Source: Effrenium voratum
Lineage: Eukaryota; Sar; Dinophyceae; Suessiales; Symbiodiniaceae
Direction: 5' to 3'
Length of the DNA stretch: 64,000 bases
Assembly (NCBI GenBank): GCA_963377175.1
Contig: CAUJNA010002112.1
Location: forward strand, 609,497-673,496
A program made the position numbers and the translations under genes. The notes under the pieces were generated by a model. It was not told the origin of the DNA. It saw only the letters and a program-made list of their open reading frames with translations, and did not search any database. Below, piece after piece: positions 40,771-50,560 of this stretch (position 1 is its first letter; every line of letters starts with the position of its first letter).

Positions 40771-40907
40771 TAGGGCCAGACTCGGCCAGGGTCCAGTGAC
40801 TCCCTTTTAGCCGCGGAAAGTGCTTGGCACAAAGTGCCACTGGCCCCCATTCTACCATCAAAGTCACCCAAGTGGTAGGCATTAAACTTTAGCCACCGAT
40901 TTGAGTT

Positions 40908-41357
40908 TTGTTTTGTTTGATACCCCGCAAAAATGATCAAATGATGCGCAGATGTTTTTTGGACAGCTTGTATCCACTGGTGGCGCTGGCAAACACGGCT
41001 TTGGACACAAAGGGGTTTGCACCCGAACATCTCAAGGGGATGGGGATGGAACAGATGTCTGACCTCAACAAATCAGGATTCGATGTTCCAAAGGCAGGCG
41101 ACATGTTTGGATTCCATGATGACGCTTCCAGTCTTTTTCCGGCAAAAACCAAGCGGGTACGGAAAGACGTCGGCTGTCGTTTGAGCGGTTGGTGTGGGTG
41201 CGGCCAAGGAGATCCGGTTGATCCCTACGCCTCCGAATTCGAACTTGGCAAACCTAGTCTAGGCAAACCCATCCCAGGCAAGCCCTTATCGTACCCAGGG
41301 ATCCCAGCTATAGGTAACCAGCTATTTTTCTTTGGGTTTCAAAGGGTTCCTTGGTGA
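40908..41357 (+). CDS. hypothetical protein, 149-codon frame
   Basis: RCFLDSLYPLVALANTALDT, KGFAPEHLKGMGMEQMSDLN, KSGFDVPKAGDMFGFHDDAS, SLFPAKTKRVRKDVGCRLSG then GKPSLGKPIPGKPLSYPGIP. Met/Asp-rich core with a short GKP repeat. Codons are coding-like. No family is recognised. Confidence 0.4.
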   Translation: MFCLIPRKNDQMMRRCFLDSLYPLVALANTALDTKGFAPEHLKGMGMEQMSDLNKSGFDVPKAGDMFGFHDDASSLFPAKTKRVRKDVGCRLSGWCGCGQGDPVDPYASEFELGKPSLGKPIPGKPLSYPGIPAIGNQLFFFGFQRVPW

Positions 41358-41900
41358 CCTACTATACAGGTAAATGGATCTGGGGCAAGTACCCCTTCGC
41401 CATGTTCCTTTTGGGTTTCAAAGAGTGGCAAGCGCTGGGCCACCTGTACAGCTGAAATAGATCTGGGAAGAGGCAAGCGGAAAAACCATCCCCCCCCCCA
41501 AAACAAAAAGGGAGCTATGGAAACACCAGGAAAGGGGGCTGACACGAGCCTTCTCCACTTTTCAACCAGCCACTTGCCATTCAAATTTTGATTGGGTCCA
41601 GGACACCAATTGCTGCAGGAACTCCGTGTCGGTCTGCCCCCCTTTTGCGGGTCGTTCAATTGAAGCATTTCTCAAAACATCCCCCGGGCTGAATGATGGC
41701 TTGCAGGGTCTGCCACGCCGAAAAGTAAAAAAAACTGAACCCTCAAACCACCCATAAAACCTGGGGTTTCATCAACTCCATAATTTTGGGCTGCAATGAG
41801 GCTTGTTTTGTTTTTTTTGAAATCCGGGAAGTGGCTCACATAGAAGAGTAGTTTGTTTTGAGAACCCGCTTCAAGGGACTGGGGATTTGATTTTTTTCCA
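41358..41900. other. no supported gene; F1 left half
   Basis: 41735-41802 is an F1 left half (CTGAACCCTCAAACCACCC). The rest holds weak frames only. Confidence 0.4.
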
Positions 41901-41903
41901 GGG

Positions 41904-42025
41904 ATTGAGTCCTTGTCCATTCTTTTCAACCATCGTTTTTGTTTTTTCCAACACCGATCGGTGGTTTTTCCCTGGGTTTCTGGAGGTTGTTCAGAAAGAC
42001 TTCGGATCCCTGGAAAGAATGGAAT
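41904..42025. mobile_element. F12 element
   Basis: TTGAGTCCTTGTCCATTCTT ... GGATCCCTGGAAAGAATGG. Confidence 0.65.
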
Positions 42026-42049
42026 TGGAAGCTACACCCAGACACCACA

Positions 42050-42180
42050 CCGGAAAAACAAACAAAACGAAGGCGAAGACCCTGCGCATCCCTGCGCGCC
42101 TCCCTCCGTTCTCTGACGGGATTTTGGCCAGCAGCCTCAGCGTTCGGCTGCTCGGCTCCTTCTTGGAAACACAATTCGCT
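42050..42180 (-). CDS. GC-rich exon-like island, strand uncertain
   Basis: Minus: CFQEGAEQPNAEAAGQNPVR then ERREARRDAQGLRLRFVC. Plus frames are open too (RIPARLPPFSDGILASSLSV). No domain is recognised. Confidence 0.25.
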
Positions 42181-42205
42181 CGCTCTAAAGCTTGGTGGCT
42201 GGCGA

Positions 42206-42295
42206 GACCCCCCTGCAAAGAGTCTTTCACTCTTGGAGAGTTTAGTGGAAAACCCAACTTGATTTCAACCAACAAGTTAAAGTCTGAAGATCCAA
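42206..42295 (+). mobile_element. F9 SINE-like repeat
   Basis: GACCCCCCTGCAAAGAGTC ... AAGTTAAAGTCTGAAGATCC. Confidence 0.75.
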
Positions 42296-42436
42296 CCCAG
42301 CAGTCAAGAAAGCCTCCCCTCCCAACCCTCAACGACTTTTTTGGACAGCGCTCGGAGGGTTCGGAGTCGCAATAACCAGATGAGCACCCGACAACCGCGC
42401 CAAACACCGAGAGTTGCTTTTTATCAGCCCAACAAC

Positions 42437-42502
42437 TGATGGTCGATTTTGCCCCCAAATTCGGGGGTGAGTTCCCTGTTCAGTTGTAGTTTGAGGGTTC
42501 AG
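42437..42502. mobile_element. F1 right half
   Basis: TTGCCCCCAAATTCGGGGG ... TGTAGTTTGAGGGTTCAG. Confidence 0.6.
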
Positions 42503-42825
42503 ATACGATGATTGGAAGGTGTCACCCCGAAAAACAAATCAAATGGATCGAGCAGGGCTTTTGGGTTGTTTCACAAGGTGTTCGTCGAAAAAAAAAGAAA
42601 AAAAGAGGCAAGACTACTCCTGTCCATCCAGAAAAGCTCTGAACAGGCGGTTTTTTTTTGTAAGACGCACAAGTGCACAAAGCTATGCAGTTTCAACGGG
42701 GCGCGTCAAAAGGCGACGACCCCAAAAAAATCGCGGTTCCGTTTGGATTCGAAACGGGACATCTGCGGTGCATTTTCTTTCTAGGTGGGGTTCGCTGGGC
42801 CACTGATCAATGACCAGGGGTCTCA

Positions 42826-42905
42826 GATGCCCAGTGGCCAGGGGAAACAATAAAGGGAACCCTTCCCCCAAAAAAAAAGGATCGAAAAGGGCAGCACTGG
42901 GCAAT
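42826..42905. mobile_element. F7 element, short
   Basis: ATGCCCAGTGGCCAGGGG ... GCAGCACTGGGCA. Confidence 0.65.
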
Positions 42906-42939
42906 TCGGGGGTGGATCAGTCGAGGCTCCCGAGACCAC

Positions 42940-43075
42940 AACTGAGACCAACATGGACCAAGGTGTCGAAAGCCGCTGGAAAAAAAAGGAAAAAAAGAAA
43001 AAAACGCGTGCCGAAGCCGACCAAAAGTCCTACCGACGTGGCTTACAAAAATACATGCATGGTTCTGGGTCAAAA
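42940..43075 (+). CDS. Lys-rich exon-like island
   Basis: Two plus frames are open: DQGVESRWKKKEKKKKTRAE then ADQKSYRRGLQKYMHG, or TWTKVSKAAGKKRKKRKKRV. Basic, nuclear-localisation-like. The A-rich core may be low complexity. Confidence 0.2.
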
Positions 43076-43159
43076 ATTTCCACCACGAAGGGACCCCAGG
43101 TTCGGGTCCTTGGTTCCATGTGCCAGGGTTGCATTTTGGGTACCTATCGACCCACAGCC

Positions 43160-43275
43160 ACATGTGCTGCCCCGAAAATTTCGCGCTGCCGCCGTCGAAG
43201 TTGGGTTTTCCGTTGGCCCACAGCCAGACGCCAACGTCAGAAGCCCAACAGGCTGCGCGCGTCTCACCTGACTTT
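43160..43275. CDS. GC-rich exon-like island, strand unresolved
   Basis: Plus: RKFRAAAVEVGFSVGPQPDA. Minus: RAQPVGLLTLASGCGPTENP. No domain is recognised. Confidence 0.2.
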
Positions 43276-43346
43276 TGGTTCTACCAAGGATGATATGCGG
43301 GGTTCTTTAGGCCTTACTACATCATCTGTAACCATCATAAACCTCC

Positions 43347-43395
43347 ATTTGCTTAAGCCCCTTCCAACAGGGGAAACAATACATTAAGCAAATGG
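43347..43395. mobile_element. F11 element, short palindrome
   Basis: CCATTTGCTTAAGCCCC ... ACATTAAGCAAATGG; 49 bp with an inner CCAACAGGGG pair. Confidence 0.7.
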
Positions 43396-43649
43396 AAGTA
43401 AACTCTTGTAGAACCACCTGCTAAACTGTCCAATGAGAGTTTTGGGCAAATGTCAAAAGCTTGTTTTCGCGCTTCGCATGCTCGTGGCTTCCCATGTTGT
43501 GGAACATTGGGATAAGGAGAGGGGTGTAAAGCCTTTATCCACATGAAGCTAGGTAAGGCAAGCGTCTACTCAATGTGCAATACTGAAACCCAACCACTGT
43601 TGTTCTTTTTCGGGGGCGTTGCTAGGAACACCAAAAGTAAACTCCTGCG

Positions 43650-43735
43650 CCCTGAAAATTCAACTTAAAAAAATATTCTTGCCCCAAGCTTATGAGGCGA
43701 ATTCCCTTTGTTTATGGGCAGTGTGAGGGTCTAGG
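43650..43735. mobile_element. F1 element
   Basis: CCTGAAAATTCAACTTAAA ... GGCAGTGTGAGGGTCTAGG. Confidence 0.7.
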
Positions 43736-44297
43736 CACGCTCAACATTTTCTCCGTGGCCTACTCTTGTCGGCGCATGTGGTCGACGGAGAACAGAGCAA
43801 GGCCCCCGGGCGGCTCCAAGATGGTCAGCAATTCCTGCAAGGACTCAAGGCCCTTCTTCCAAAAAAGGTCACCTTAACTTGACCCAAAAAACAACATTCC
43901 CGAGCAATCGATGTCCGGGAATACTGAATTTCAAATAAAACAAGTGAACCAATACTAAACCAAGGATTTCCCCTACGTACCATCCCCAACTCCAGTCGTG
44001 TCAGGGGGCCTTTCTGGACCAACACAGAACCATGACTAAGCCAATGCACAAATCCAAAAACGTGTCCCCGATTTCTCCTGCTTAAAATCCTTGCCTGAAC
44101 CCTCGAACTACCCATAAGGCGAGACCTCATTTGGACGAGTGTCGAAGAGGACAGACTGGAACTTAGGCCCCCCTAATAATACGGTCCAAGTACCTTATGA
44201 GGATGGCTGTTGGGGGGTAAAAAGGGGTCTAAGTACCTCGAGGACCTTAGAAGGTACTTGGACCCTCTGGGATAAACATGTTCTTCTCTGAAACATC
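43736..44297. other. no supported gene; F1 fragment
   Basis: 44094-44122 is an F1 left end (CCTGAACCCTCGAACTACCC). AAGTACCTTATGAGG and AAGTACCTCGAGG at 44190 and 44232 are a small local repeat. Confidence 0.4.
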
Positions 44298-44690
44298 ATG
44301 TTTGTTACAGGGGGGACCTTTGCATCATTCGCAGAAGGAATTAATCCGCTCATGCTTCATTTTTTAAGGGTCCCCAGTTCCGGGCTTGAAATTGGTTCGG
44401 GGTGTCCGGTCCATCGTTTTTGTAATCACTTCTGGTGGAAGGAGGTCATGCGCAACCAAAAAGTGAAAACCCAAAATAACTCATGGCAGCCCCAGTTTAG
44501 ACATGTTTCCAAGAACCACTATTCTGGGAACAAACTCCCAGAAGGAGTCTTTTGGGAAGGCGATGTTTCAAAAGCCTCCGACCAGAAAAACCTGCAGGTT
44601 GAGCTTCATGAATCCGGCTTTCAACATGGAACCTGCACACAAACCCCGGAGACTCCAAATCTGTTCAGGGTCCCTCGCATGCGAACCTGA
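44298..44690 (+). CDS. hypothetical open frame, 130 codons
   Basis: SGLEIGSGCPVHRFCNHFWW, KEVMRNQKVKTQNNSWQPQF then NHYSGNKLPEGVFWEGDVSK and ELHESGFQHGTCTQTPETPN. Aromatic- and His-rich. No family is recognised. Confidence 0.3.
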   Translation: MFVTGGTFASFAEGINPLMLHFLRVPSSGLEIGSGCPVHRFCNHFWWKEVMRNQKVKTQNNSWQPQFRHVSKNHYSGNKLPEGVFWEGDVSKASDQKNLQVELHESGFQHGTCTQTPETPNLFRVPRMRT

Positions 44691-44905
44691 CCCGTTCCAG
44701 TGGATCCCAGTGCATCCCAGTGCATCCCAGTTGCTATAATATACCCCCTACTCCAAATACTTGTTGTTTTTCAGGGTATCATGTCGATCCTCAACTGAAA
44801 CAGGAGGTTTTTACCATGAAAAGTCAGGTTTCCCAAAAATGCTTTGAAAAAAACATGTATTTTGAGAAGGGGGCAAAGTAGGTCGCCCTTCGCCATTCTC
44901 CTACT

Positions 44906-45139
44906 TTGGCACGCGATATCGGGTCCCTTAGCAAACCTTTGGGTGGTCTTCAGAAAAACGTCGGTACCTTCCCCGGTTGGCCCAACTCGTCCCACGAAAG
45001 TCAGGCAGTGCCCATTCCCGTGGCCGCTCATGGCTCCCATGCGCGGCGAAAAAAAGCCGCTCCCCAAACATCACACCAAGGGACACTCACCTTTCATGGC
45101 CCAAAAGGGAGATGTTTAAAACCACCAAGGGAGCTATAG
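44906..45139 (+). CDS. hypothetical open frame, 77 codons with stop
   Basis: ARDIGSLSKPLGGLQKNVGT, FPGWPNSSHESQAVPIPVAA, HGSHARRKKAAPQTSHQGTL then TFHGPKGRCLKPPREL, TAG. G/C third positions in the first two thirds. No domain is recognised. Confidence 0.4.
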   Translation: MARDIGSLSKPLGGLQKNVGTFPGWPNSSHESQAVPIPVAAHGSHARRKKAAPQTSHQGTLTFHGPKGRCLKPPREL

Positions 45140-45253
45140 GGACCCGTGAAAACCACCGAACAGAACACCATCCGAACCAAACATGGATTCAAGACCGGGC
45201 GAAACACGTGCTGGGGTAAAAGAATAAAAAAAAGCCGCTCAGTACTACAACTA

Positions 45254-45375
45254 GGTCCTCCAGTAGAGAGCTTAGAATAAGGGCACCCTTTCTTCTGTAG
45301 TCTATTTTAGTAAAAAGAACAAAATAAACACCTCCCCCAAAAAAGGGGTAAAAGGGCACCAATTGCTGGGGGACC
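45254..45375. mobile_element. F5 element, intact
   Basis: TA|GGTCCTCCAGTAGAGAGC ... AATTGCTGGGGGACC|TA. Confidence 0.9.
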
Positions 45376-45379
45376 TAGA

Positions 45380-45552
45380 CAAACACCGATTCCAGCGTTT
45401 GACAGTTGGTTCTGAGCGAGACAGCCCAAGCCGCCCACGCCACCCCCAAGCCACCGGCCCACGAGACTCGGCCTCCTGGGTGAAGTCCTTCACAGTGAGA
45501 CACTGCTGCGACTCCGTGCCCAGTCCTGGCGTTCGGGGACACCCGCCTTCTT
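45380..45552 (+). CDS. exon-like frame between F5 and F7
   Basis: HRFQRLTVGSERDSPSRPRH, PQATGPRDSASWVKSFTVRH then CCDSVPSPGVRGHPPSS. Strong G/C third positions, Ser/Pro/Arg-rich. The frame stays open through the F7 element to 45806. No domain is recognised. Confidence 0.4.
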
Positions 45553-45661
45553 CTCAGTTGTTCAGTGACCCTGGGAAAAAAGGAACCCTTTTTGGGGAAG
45601 ACCATTTTAGTGGGGCAGCCACAAACAAAAAAGGGAAAAAGGAAGCCACTGAACAACTGAG
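45553..45661. mobile_element. F7 element with perfect 15-bp TIRs
   Basis: CTCAGTTGTTCAGTG ... CACTGAACAACTGAG, with inner GGAACCCTTTTTGGGGAAGA. Confidence 0.85.
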
Positions 45662-45976
45662 TCTTACCCCTTGGCCCCTTGCTGGTTTGGTGGTGACCCG
45701 TGGTTTGGTAGTCGTAAACATTGAAGGCCATGTAAGCCAAAGAGGGTATAGGGAACTATGCCATGCCTTGTGTGTCAAAGATCCCACCTTGCTGGTTTGG
45801 TGGTGACCGCTGGTTTTACGCAATAGAGGCCAAGTGTTCTTCTTCTGGATATGTCGCCGGAGCGCTAAGTCGAAAACAGCATAACAGCATGCATTCCAGG
45901 GACCATATCTGCTTTCTCAAATTGCGATTGCCCCGTCAAAATTGAGCCTGTCACCAACATGCCACCCCTTGGTCTA

Positions 45977-46083
45977 GGTCCAGTAGAGCGGTTAGAACAA
46001 GGGCACCGATTCTTCTTTTTGTTTGGTAGTCCACTTTAGCAGGGGAACCCAAAACCCCAAAGAAGAAACGGTAAAAGGGGACC
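45977..46083. mobile_element. F5 element
   Basis: TA|GGTCCAGTAGAGCGGTTAG ... GTAAAAGGGGACC|TA. Confidence 0.85.
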
Positions 46084-46540
46084 TAGTGGTAGTTTGGTGG
46101 TTTGGTGGTGGTTTTCCGATGGTTGCCACGACAAAAAAGACACGCAATAGACCCCAAGGCTTCAAGCTCCCGGTGCACGGGGGCCTTCCATGGTCAGCCT
46201 TCCTGGTCCCGGAATAAACGATTCCAACTTAAAGATGACTTCTGCTTGGTGAATTCCCTTTCTGGGTCTCTCAAACTACCCATTAAGTTGGCCCAGACAT
46301 AATTGCTGACATCCAGCGCGCTTTAGTTGTTTATTTACTTGTTCAGGTTGGTGGTTTGGATGTTTGGGATCCAATCTGGCCACAAAAGCCATAGCTGAAG
46401 GACTGCCCGGAAGTCCGACGTTATTCAACCCTAACCCTAGGCATTCAAGGTGTTCTCTGCTCATTATAGCCAAGGGCAAACGCGTCTCTGAGGGTCCCAC
46501 AATGTCCCACACATTGACCTAGTTTTGATTACCACTCACT
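46084..46540. other. no supported gene
   Basis: A 66-codon plus frame (46102-46302) and an F1 fragment (CTCTCAAACTACCCATTAAG at 46269) only. Confidence 0.3.
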
Positions 46541-46547
46541 TGGTTCA

Positions 46548-46752
46548 ATGTCTGTGGTTGCCACTAACATGGTCTTCTCAGAAAAAAAAAGTGTAGCAGC
46601 GAGTAAGACCAATGGTAACCCTAAGGGTCCATTGACCCAAATTGGATATATGGCCACCATTGAAAGGAAGCTAGAGACTGCTTCAACAATAGTGGTCGAA
46701 ACCACGCGAAAAGGACAAGTGCAGGGTCCAAGGTTGAACATGGGGAGGCCAC
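46548..46752 (+). CDS. exon-like frame ending at F1
   Basis: From ATG: SVVATNMVFSEKKSVAASKT, NGNPKGPLTQIGYMATIERK, LETASTIVVETTRKGQVQGP then RLNMGRP, abutting F1. Coding-like codons. The minus strand is also open. Confidence 0.35.
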
Positions 46753-46754
46753 TA

Positions 46755-46852
46755 CCTGGAGCTTCAACATTGTTTCTTTCAAACAACAGTACTTGCAACC
46801 CCAAATGTGGGGTGAGCTCCTTGTTTTTATGGGTAGTTCTTTCGGGTTGAGG
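46755..46852. mobile_element. F1 element
   Basis: TA|CCTGGAGCTTCAACATTG ... GGGTAGTTCTTTCGGGTTGA then GG. The left end resembles an F1/F2 hybrid. Confidence 0.7.
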
Positions 46853-47013
46853 CACCATGTTGCATCAGGACGGAGGAATCAATTTGAATCCTAAGCTTTC
46901 GGGATCGCTGCGCTAACAATTAGAACCACAGACGGAACTAAAACACAGGCCAAGATTGCCAAGATGGTCCCAATTAAACACACAACCATATGCCACGAAC
47001 ACAGAAGTGTATC

Positions 47014-47101
47014 CCTGAACCCTCAAACTACCAAGTAGAAAAGGAATTCAACCATAAGTTTGGGGCAACCCATGCCTAAGTTGGAATGTTGAGGGCTCAG
47101 G
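47014..47101. mobile_element. F1 element
   Basis: CCTGAACCCTCAAACTACC ... GAATGTTGAGGGCTCAGG. Confidence 0.85.
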
Positions 47102-47337
47102 TCCTACGGCCCTCCGAACAAAGAACACTTCAACGACCATTTGTTTGGATCCCCCCGGTCACCGAACTTTCAAGAATGTCATGGTTCACAATCGCCAGGA
47201 AGCACTTGGCAACATCCGGACCACACACACCCCGGCAAAGAAGCGCACGCTCCTTTGCAAATGGTCTGCTCCTGGCTGCCGATCCTCAGTCCACAAGCAG
47301 ATCAAACCCCAAGACAACCAGCGTGCCCTCCAAGACA
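47102..47337 (+). CDS. exon-like frame bounded by F1 (5') and F2 (3')
   Basis: Read as CTCAG|GT CCT ACG: TALRTKNTSTTICLDPPGHR, TFKNVMVHNRQEALGNIRTT, HTPAKKRTLLCKWSAPGCRS then SVHKQIKPQDNQRALQDR. The F1 CAG would be the acceptor, and F2 begins at the 3' edge. All three plus frames are open to the same point; this one reads best. No family is recognised. Confidence 0.4.
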
Positions 47338-47427
47338 GAGTCTCCTTCTGACTTGAAATAAACATGGGTCCATCACCCCTGTATTTTGGGTAAGGACCAA
47401 TCATTGTTTAAGGGTCGTGACTCCAGG
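47333..47427. mobile_element. F2 element
   Basis: GACAGAGTCTCCTTCTGAC ... GGGTCGTGACTCCAGG|TACC; the left terminal CCTGG is replaced. Confidence 0.8.
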
Positions 47428-47445
47428 TACCCCAAAAATGGGCGA

Positions 47446-47527
47446 CCTGGACCCTCACACTTCCATCTTAAAAATGTGTTATTGCCTTGAAATGAATCTC
47501 CTTTTGTGTTTTTGAGGGTAAAAAGGT
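47446..47527. mobile_element. F1 element
   Basis: CCTGGACCCTCACACTTCC ... TTTTTGAGGGTAAAAAGG. Confidence 0.65.
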
Positions 47528-47694
47528 ATCCTCAGATCCAAACCAACTAAAAACCCTTTAAACAAACCTGCGGAACTGGACGGGGTGTGACAAAGTGAGC
47601 ACGTGTCCTCTTTGGGCTCCTTGGAGGGCAAAGTCGATCTTCTGAAACACAACTCTCCGGTTGGTGGGTGAAGCAATTCGTCTCCGGGAATGTA

Positions 47695-47756
47695 CCTAAA
47701 CCCTCAAGCTATCATTGTAAAATTGGAATTCACCCCATGAAATGTGGGTTGCAATT
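47695..47756. mobile_element. F1 left half
   Basis: TA|CCTAAACCCTCAAGCTATC then GAATTCACCCCATG, cut by the adjoining F7. Confidence 0.65.
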
Positions 47757-47759
47757 GTC

Positions 47760-47874
47760 TCAGATGCCCAGTGGCCATGGGAAAAAAGATGCTGTGTTGG
47801 TTGGTTGAGTTTAAAGGAATCGGAACCCTTCCCAAAAAAAAGGTGAAACGACGGGGGGAATCCACTGGGTAACG
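47760..47874. mobile_element. F7 element
   Basis: TCAGATGCCCAGTGGCCATG ... ATCCACTGGGTAACG. Confidence 0.75.
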
Positions 47875-47953
47875 TGGATGTTTCAATTGGACTGTGTGGA
47901 TCGGGTCCAGGTAGGATTTCGGGATCTGGATCTGACCTCGCCGCGCGCTCATA

Positions 47954-48086
47954 CTGTGGATGGTTGCGAAATCCATTTCGCACCACTTTGAAACCATGAG
48001 ATTCCATTGTTTGGCGGTACTTATAGGGCAATCATCATTCTAGGGTTTCTGAAAGGTGGTGCGAAATGGATTTCGTCCATCCACAG
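47954..48086. mobile_element. F3 element, intact
   Basis: TA|CTGTGGATGGTTGCGAAATC ... TTTCGTCCATCCACAG|TA; left arm of the GTTGC type, right arm of the GTCC type. Confidence 0.92.
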
Positions 48087-48215
48087 TACGAAAACCGTGG
48101 CTAATTTCAATGGCTGAGCTCTGTCCCAAGTGGCTCTGACAAACGAAAAAAATCCCAGTATCTTGCGAAGAGGGTCCCTTGGGTCTCAAGCTGCTCCAAA
48201 CCGACAGCTGGCCTA

Positions 48216-48332
48216 GGTCCTTGGAAGGGTACCAACTTTTTTCAGGACGTCTATTTTAGTAGGGGAACCCTCCCAACCAAAAAAGAAACGGTAAAAGGGG
48301 CACCTAGCTGGGGGGCACCTAGCTGGGGGACC
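48216..48332. mobile_element. F5 element with duplicated right end
   Basis: TA|GGTCCTTGGAAGGGTACC ... GGCACCTAGCTGGGG repeated, then GGGACC|TA. Confidence 0.85.
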
Positions 48333-48358
48333 TAGTGGCTGTGGCCTGGCAGGCTCCG

Positions 48359-48447
48359 GATGGTTTCTGGACCCTTTTTGGGGAAGACCGTTTGTTTAGT
48401 GGGGCCACCAAACAAAAGGGGAAAAAGGGTGCCACTGAACAACTGAG
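48359..48447. mobile_element. F7 element, left end lost
   Basis: Internal GACCCTTTTTGGGGAAGACC and right end CACTGAACAACTGAG. Confidence 0.75.
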
Positions 48448-48670
48448 GACTGGCAAGCTCTGGTCTGCCTCATCTCCGACGCCTCCTCTGCCAGCTCTGG
48501 CACGCCAGCTCTGGCACACCAATCGAAAAATGCCGGAATCCTACAACTTGCCGGGCTTGCTACCTTCTGAGGTACTTCATCCCCTCAAAGCCGCCCAAAA
48601 ACCATCCTCAAAGTCTAAGGGATGGGCTGTCCTCAGATCTTCTGTTACATTTTCAACATTTAGTGGGTGA
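48448..48670 (+). CDS. exon-like frame after F7, with stop
   Basis: KLWSASSPTPPLPALARQLW, HTNRKMPESYNLPGLLPSEV, LHPLKAAQKPSSKSKGWAVL then stop. Ser/Pro/Leu-rich; no domain recognised. Confidence 0.3.
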
Positions 48671-49139
48671 AGCCGAAACCCAACCACTAAACCAACTAGA
48701 AACTACCTACAAACCTAAGTTGAGCCGGACGATTCGCTGGGAACCTCCCGGCAAATTTGAAGGATTCCGGAACCTTGTCGACCTTTGGGTGCCTCCGCCA
48801 CAAAACCATCCTCAAAGAATGGCCACCCGAAGCAACGTTGGACCCTCTAAAAACCTCCATTGGAAAGTCTTGAAGGTTTCAGGGCCCATTGCAAAGTGTT
48901 GGACCTCAACACGGATCGTCATCCAAATTGGCTCCTTACCATTTTGGTGGGGGCAAGAAAAAAACCCTAGGGTCCCTTCAAAAACGGCCCCTCAACGATG
49001 CTTCCCCAAAAACCGTGGACCTGGCCCTCTTCCGTCCCTCCGAGCGCACAAGGGCCTTGCGTCAGCCGCGCCACCTGGCGATCTGTCTCATGGGATTCTG
49101 AAGGAGGACCCGCAAAGAAACGGGAGTTCCGTCTTTTGA
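48663..49139 (+). CDS. hypothetical protein, 158-codon frame
   Basis: FEGFRNLVDLWVPPPQNHPQ, RMATRSNVGPSKNLHWKVLK, VSGPIAKCWTSTRIVIQIGS, then PGPLPSLRAHKGLASAAPPG and DLSHGILKEDPQRNGSSVF, TGA. The first 30 codons are in the repeat shared with 36181-36272. No family is recognised. Confidence 0.35.
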   Translation: MGEAETQPLNQLETTYKPKLSRTIRWEPPGKFEGFRNLVDLWVPPPQNHPQRMATRSNVGPSKNLHWKVLKVSGPIAKCWTSTRIVIQIGSLPFWWGQEKNPRVPSKTAPQRCFPKNRGPGPLPSLRAHKGLASAAPPGDLSHGILKEDPQRNGSSVF

Positions 49140-49544
49140 AAGGGTGTCAGGCTGTGATTCCTTTGAAGTACGACCTTAGGGGTACCCTACAGAAAAGAGA
49201 CTCTGACTAACAGGCATACCCAAGCAATAGATACCAACATATTGCACACAAGCTTTTGGAGACTTCCCCCAGCAAAATGCGGGAGGGTGGCATCCATAAA
49301 AAAAAGGGGGCCCATGTTCCAACTGTTTGTTACTGCTCCAGGGTTCCATGGCTTGACCACCCCGAGGTAGACTCACAACCGGGGGCAGGCGCCTGTTCAG
49401 AAACCAAGCTATTCCAAACTCTCACTTTTGTACAATGGAGGTGGACAGGGATTGTCTGTATGAAGCTCCTCTTGTTTCTCACAAAACCCACAAAACACAA
49501 ACCAAAAGCTTACGACTGCTAGAGGAGCACGCCGTAGCGATTGA
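49140..49544. other. no supported gene
   Basis: Weak frames only. Confidence 0.3.
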
Positions 49545-49733
49545 ATGATAGGAACTTGTCTGAAGTCCAACTTGATCAGGGGTGAGCAGAAAAGGAACCG
49601 GTCGTTTGACCACGCACACGACCTGCATTTGGAGTCAGAGGGGGAAACAGTAGGTTGGGAAATGAGAGGAAATTTGTGTGGTCTCGGGATTCTGCAGAGT
49701 TGCTGTTCCCCAGAACATGCCTGGAGCTGGTAG
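49545..49733 (+). CDS. hypothetical open frame, 62 codons with stop
   Basis: TCLKSNLIRGEQKRNRSFDH, AHDLHLESEGETVGWEMRGN then LCGLGILQSCCSPEHAWSW, TAG. Coding-like codons. No domain is recognised. Confidence 0.35.
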   Translation: MIGTCLKSNLIRGEQKRNRSFDHAHDLHLESEGETVGWEMRGNLCGLGILQSCCSPEHAWSW

Positions 49734-49796
49734 CCATTTTCGGTTCGTTTAAAAGGGAAACCAAAAGGAACCCCACCATTTTGAGGGGTACGCTCA

Positions 49797-49825
49797 ATAT
49801 AAATATATATATATATATATATATC
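49797..49825. repeat. TA microsatellite
   Basis: About 29 nt of TA units. Confidence 0.95.
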
Positions 49826-50017
49826 CATCGCTTCACCAGGAGGAAACTCATTCATGAAAAGGAGACACATAGGGACTCAGAAGCGTGGCGCGAAAAAAGA
49901 AGGCGCCATGATGATTTTTCAGGGAACCCCTCCAAGAGTCAGGAAAACGGTGCACGCGTCTGGGAACCCAATGGGTCTTTCCCTGAAGGGAATGTCGATC
50001 ATGAGATCCAGGAGCTA

Positions 50018-50142
50018 CTGTGGATGAATGAAATCCATTTCGCACCACAAAATGAAACCATGGGAAGCCATCTCTTGGTATTGACAGGGGAACCGACTCA
50101 TTCCAGGACTTAGGTGGTGCGAAATGGATTTCGTCCACCACC
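50018..50142. mobile_element. F3 element
   Basis: TA|CTGTGGATGAATGAAATCC ... GGATTTCGTCCACCACC. Confidence 0.8.
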
Positions 50143-50262
50143 CGTCCAAGTTCCTCCCCTAGCGGCGCACTTCCTTTTACAGCTTCAATACTGCCGCTCG
50201 GACTCATTCGTCGCATTCGACCTCGCGGGATGGATTCCGCGCCCATCCTCAAAGCCCGGGTT
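50143..50262. CDS. GC-rich exon-like island, strand unresolved
   Basis: Minus: MRMGAESIPRGRMRRMSPSG then SIEAVKGSAPLGEELGRV. Plus: PSSSPSGALPFTASILPLGL, or VQVPPLAAHFLLQLQYCRSD. Three open frames between two F3 copies. Confidence 0.25.
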
Positions 50263-50324
50263 TAAGGAAAGCCCCACGCACGAGTCTCCTGAACGAACGA
50301 AAACCATTTGGCACCCTTCAGAAA

Positions 50325-50435
50325 ACCCAACGGAATGATTCATTCGATCCTTTAGCAAATCTAAAATACCAACAACCAATGGGATTTCTGCCCGTTTCTC
50401 GGTGCGGTTAGCGGATCACTCGCAACCATCCACAC
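50325..50435. mobile_element. F3 element, left end lost
   Basis: CCCAACGGAATGATTCATTC ... CACTCGCAACCATCCACAC|TA. Confidence 0.65.
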
Positions 50436-50560
50436 TATTAATAGTCTTGGAGACGTCTAATGCATGATTGGCCTACCTACAAAGGGGTCTCAAAAACTCC
50501 TTAGTGGTACCCCCTTCCGTCGAGGGTTGGGGATGCTCATCCACAGTATGACCCCATGTG

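Noticed and set aside
7429..48086. Ciliate-type internal eliminated sequences (TA-flanked)
   Set aside because: The elements are high-copy families with long TIRs; no ciliate stop-codon usage or other ciliate signature is seen.
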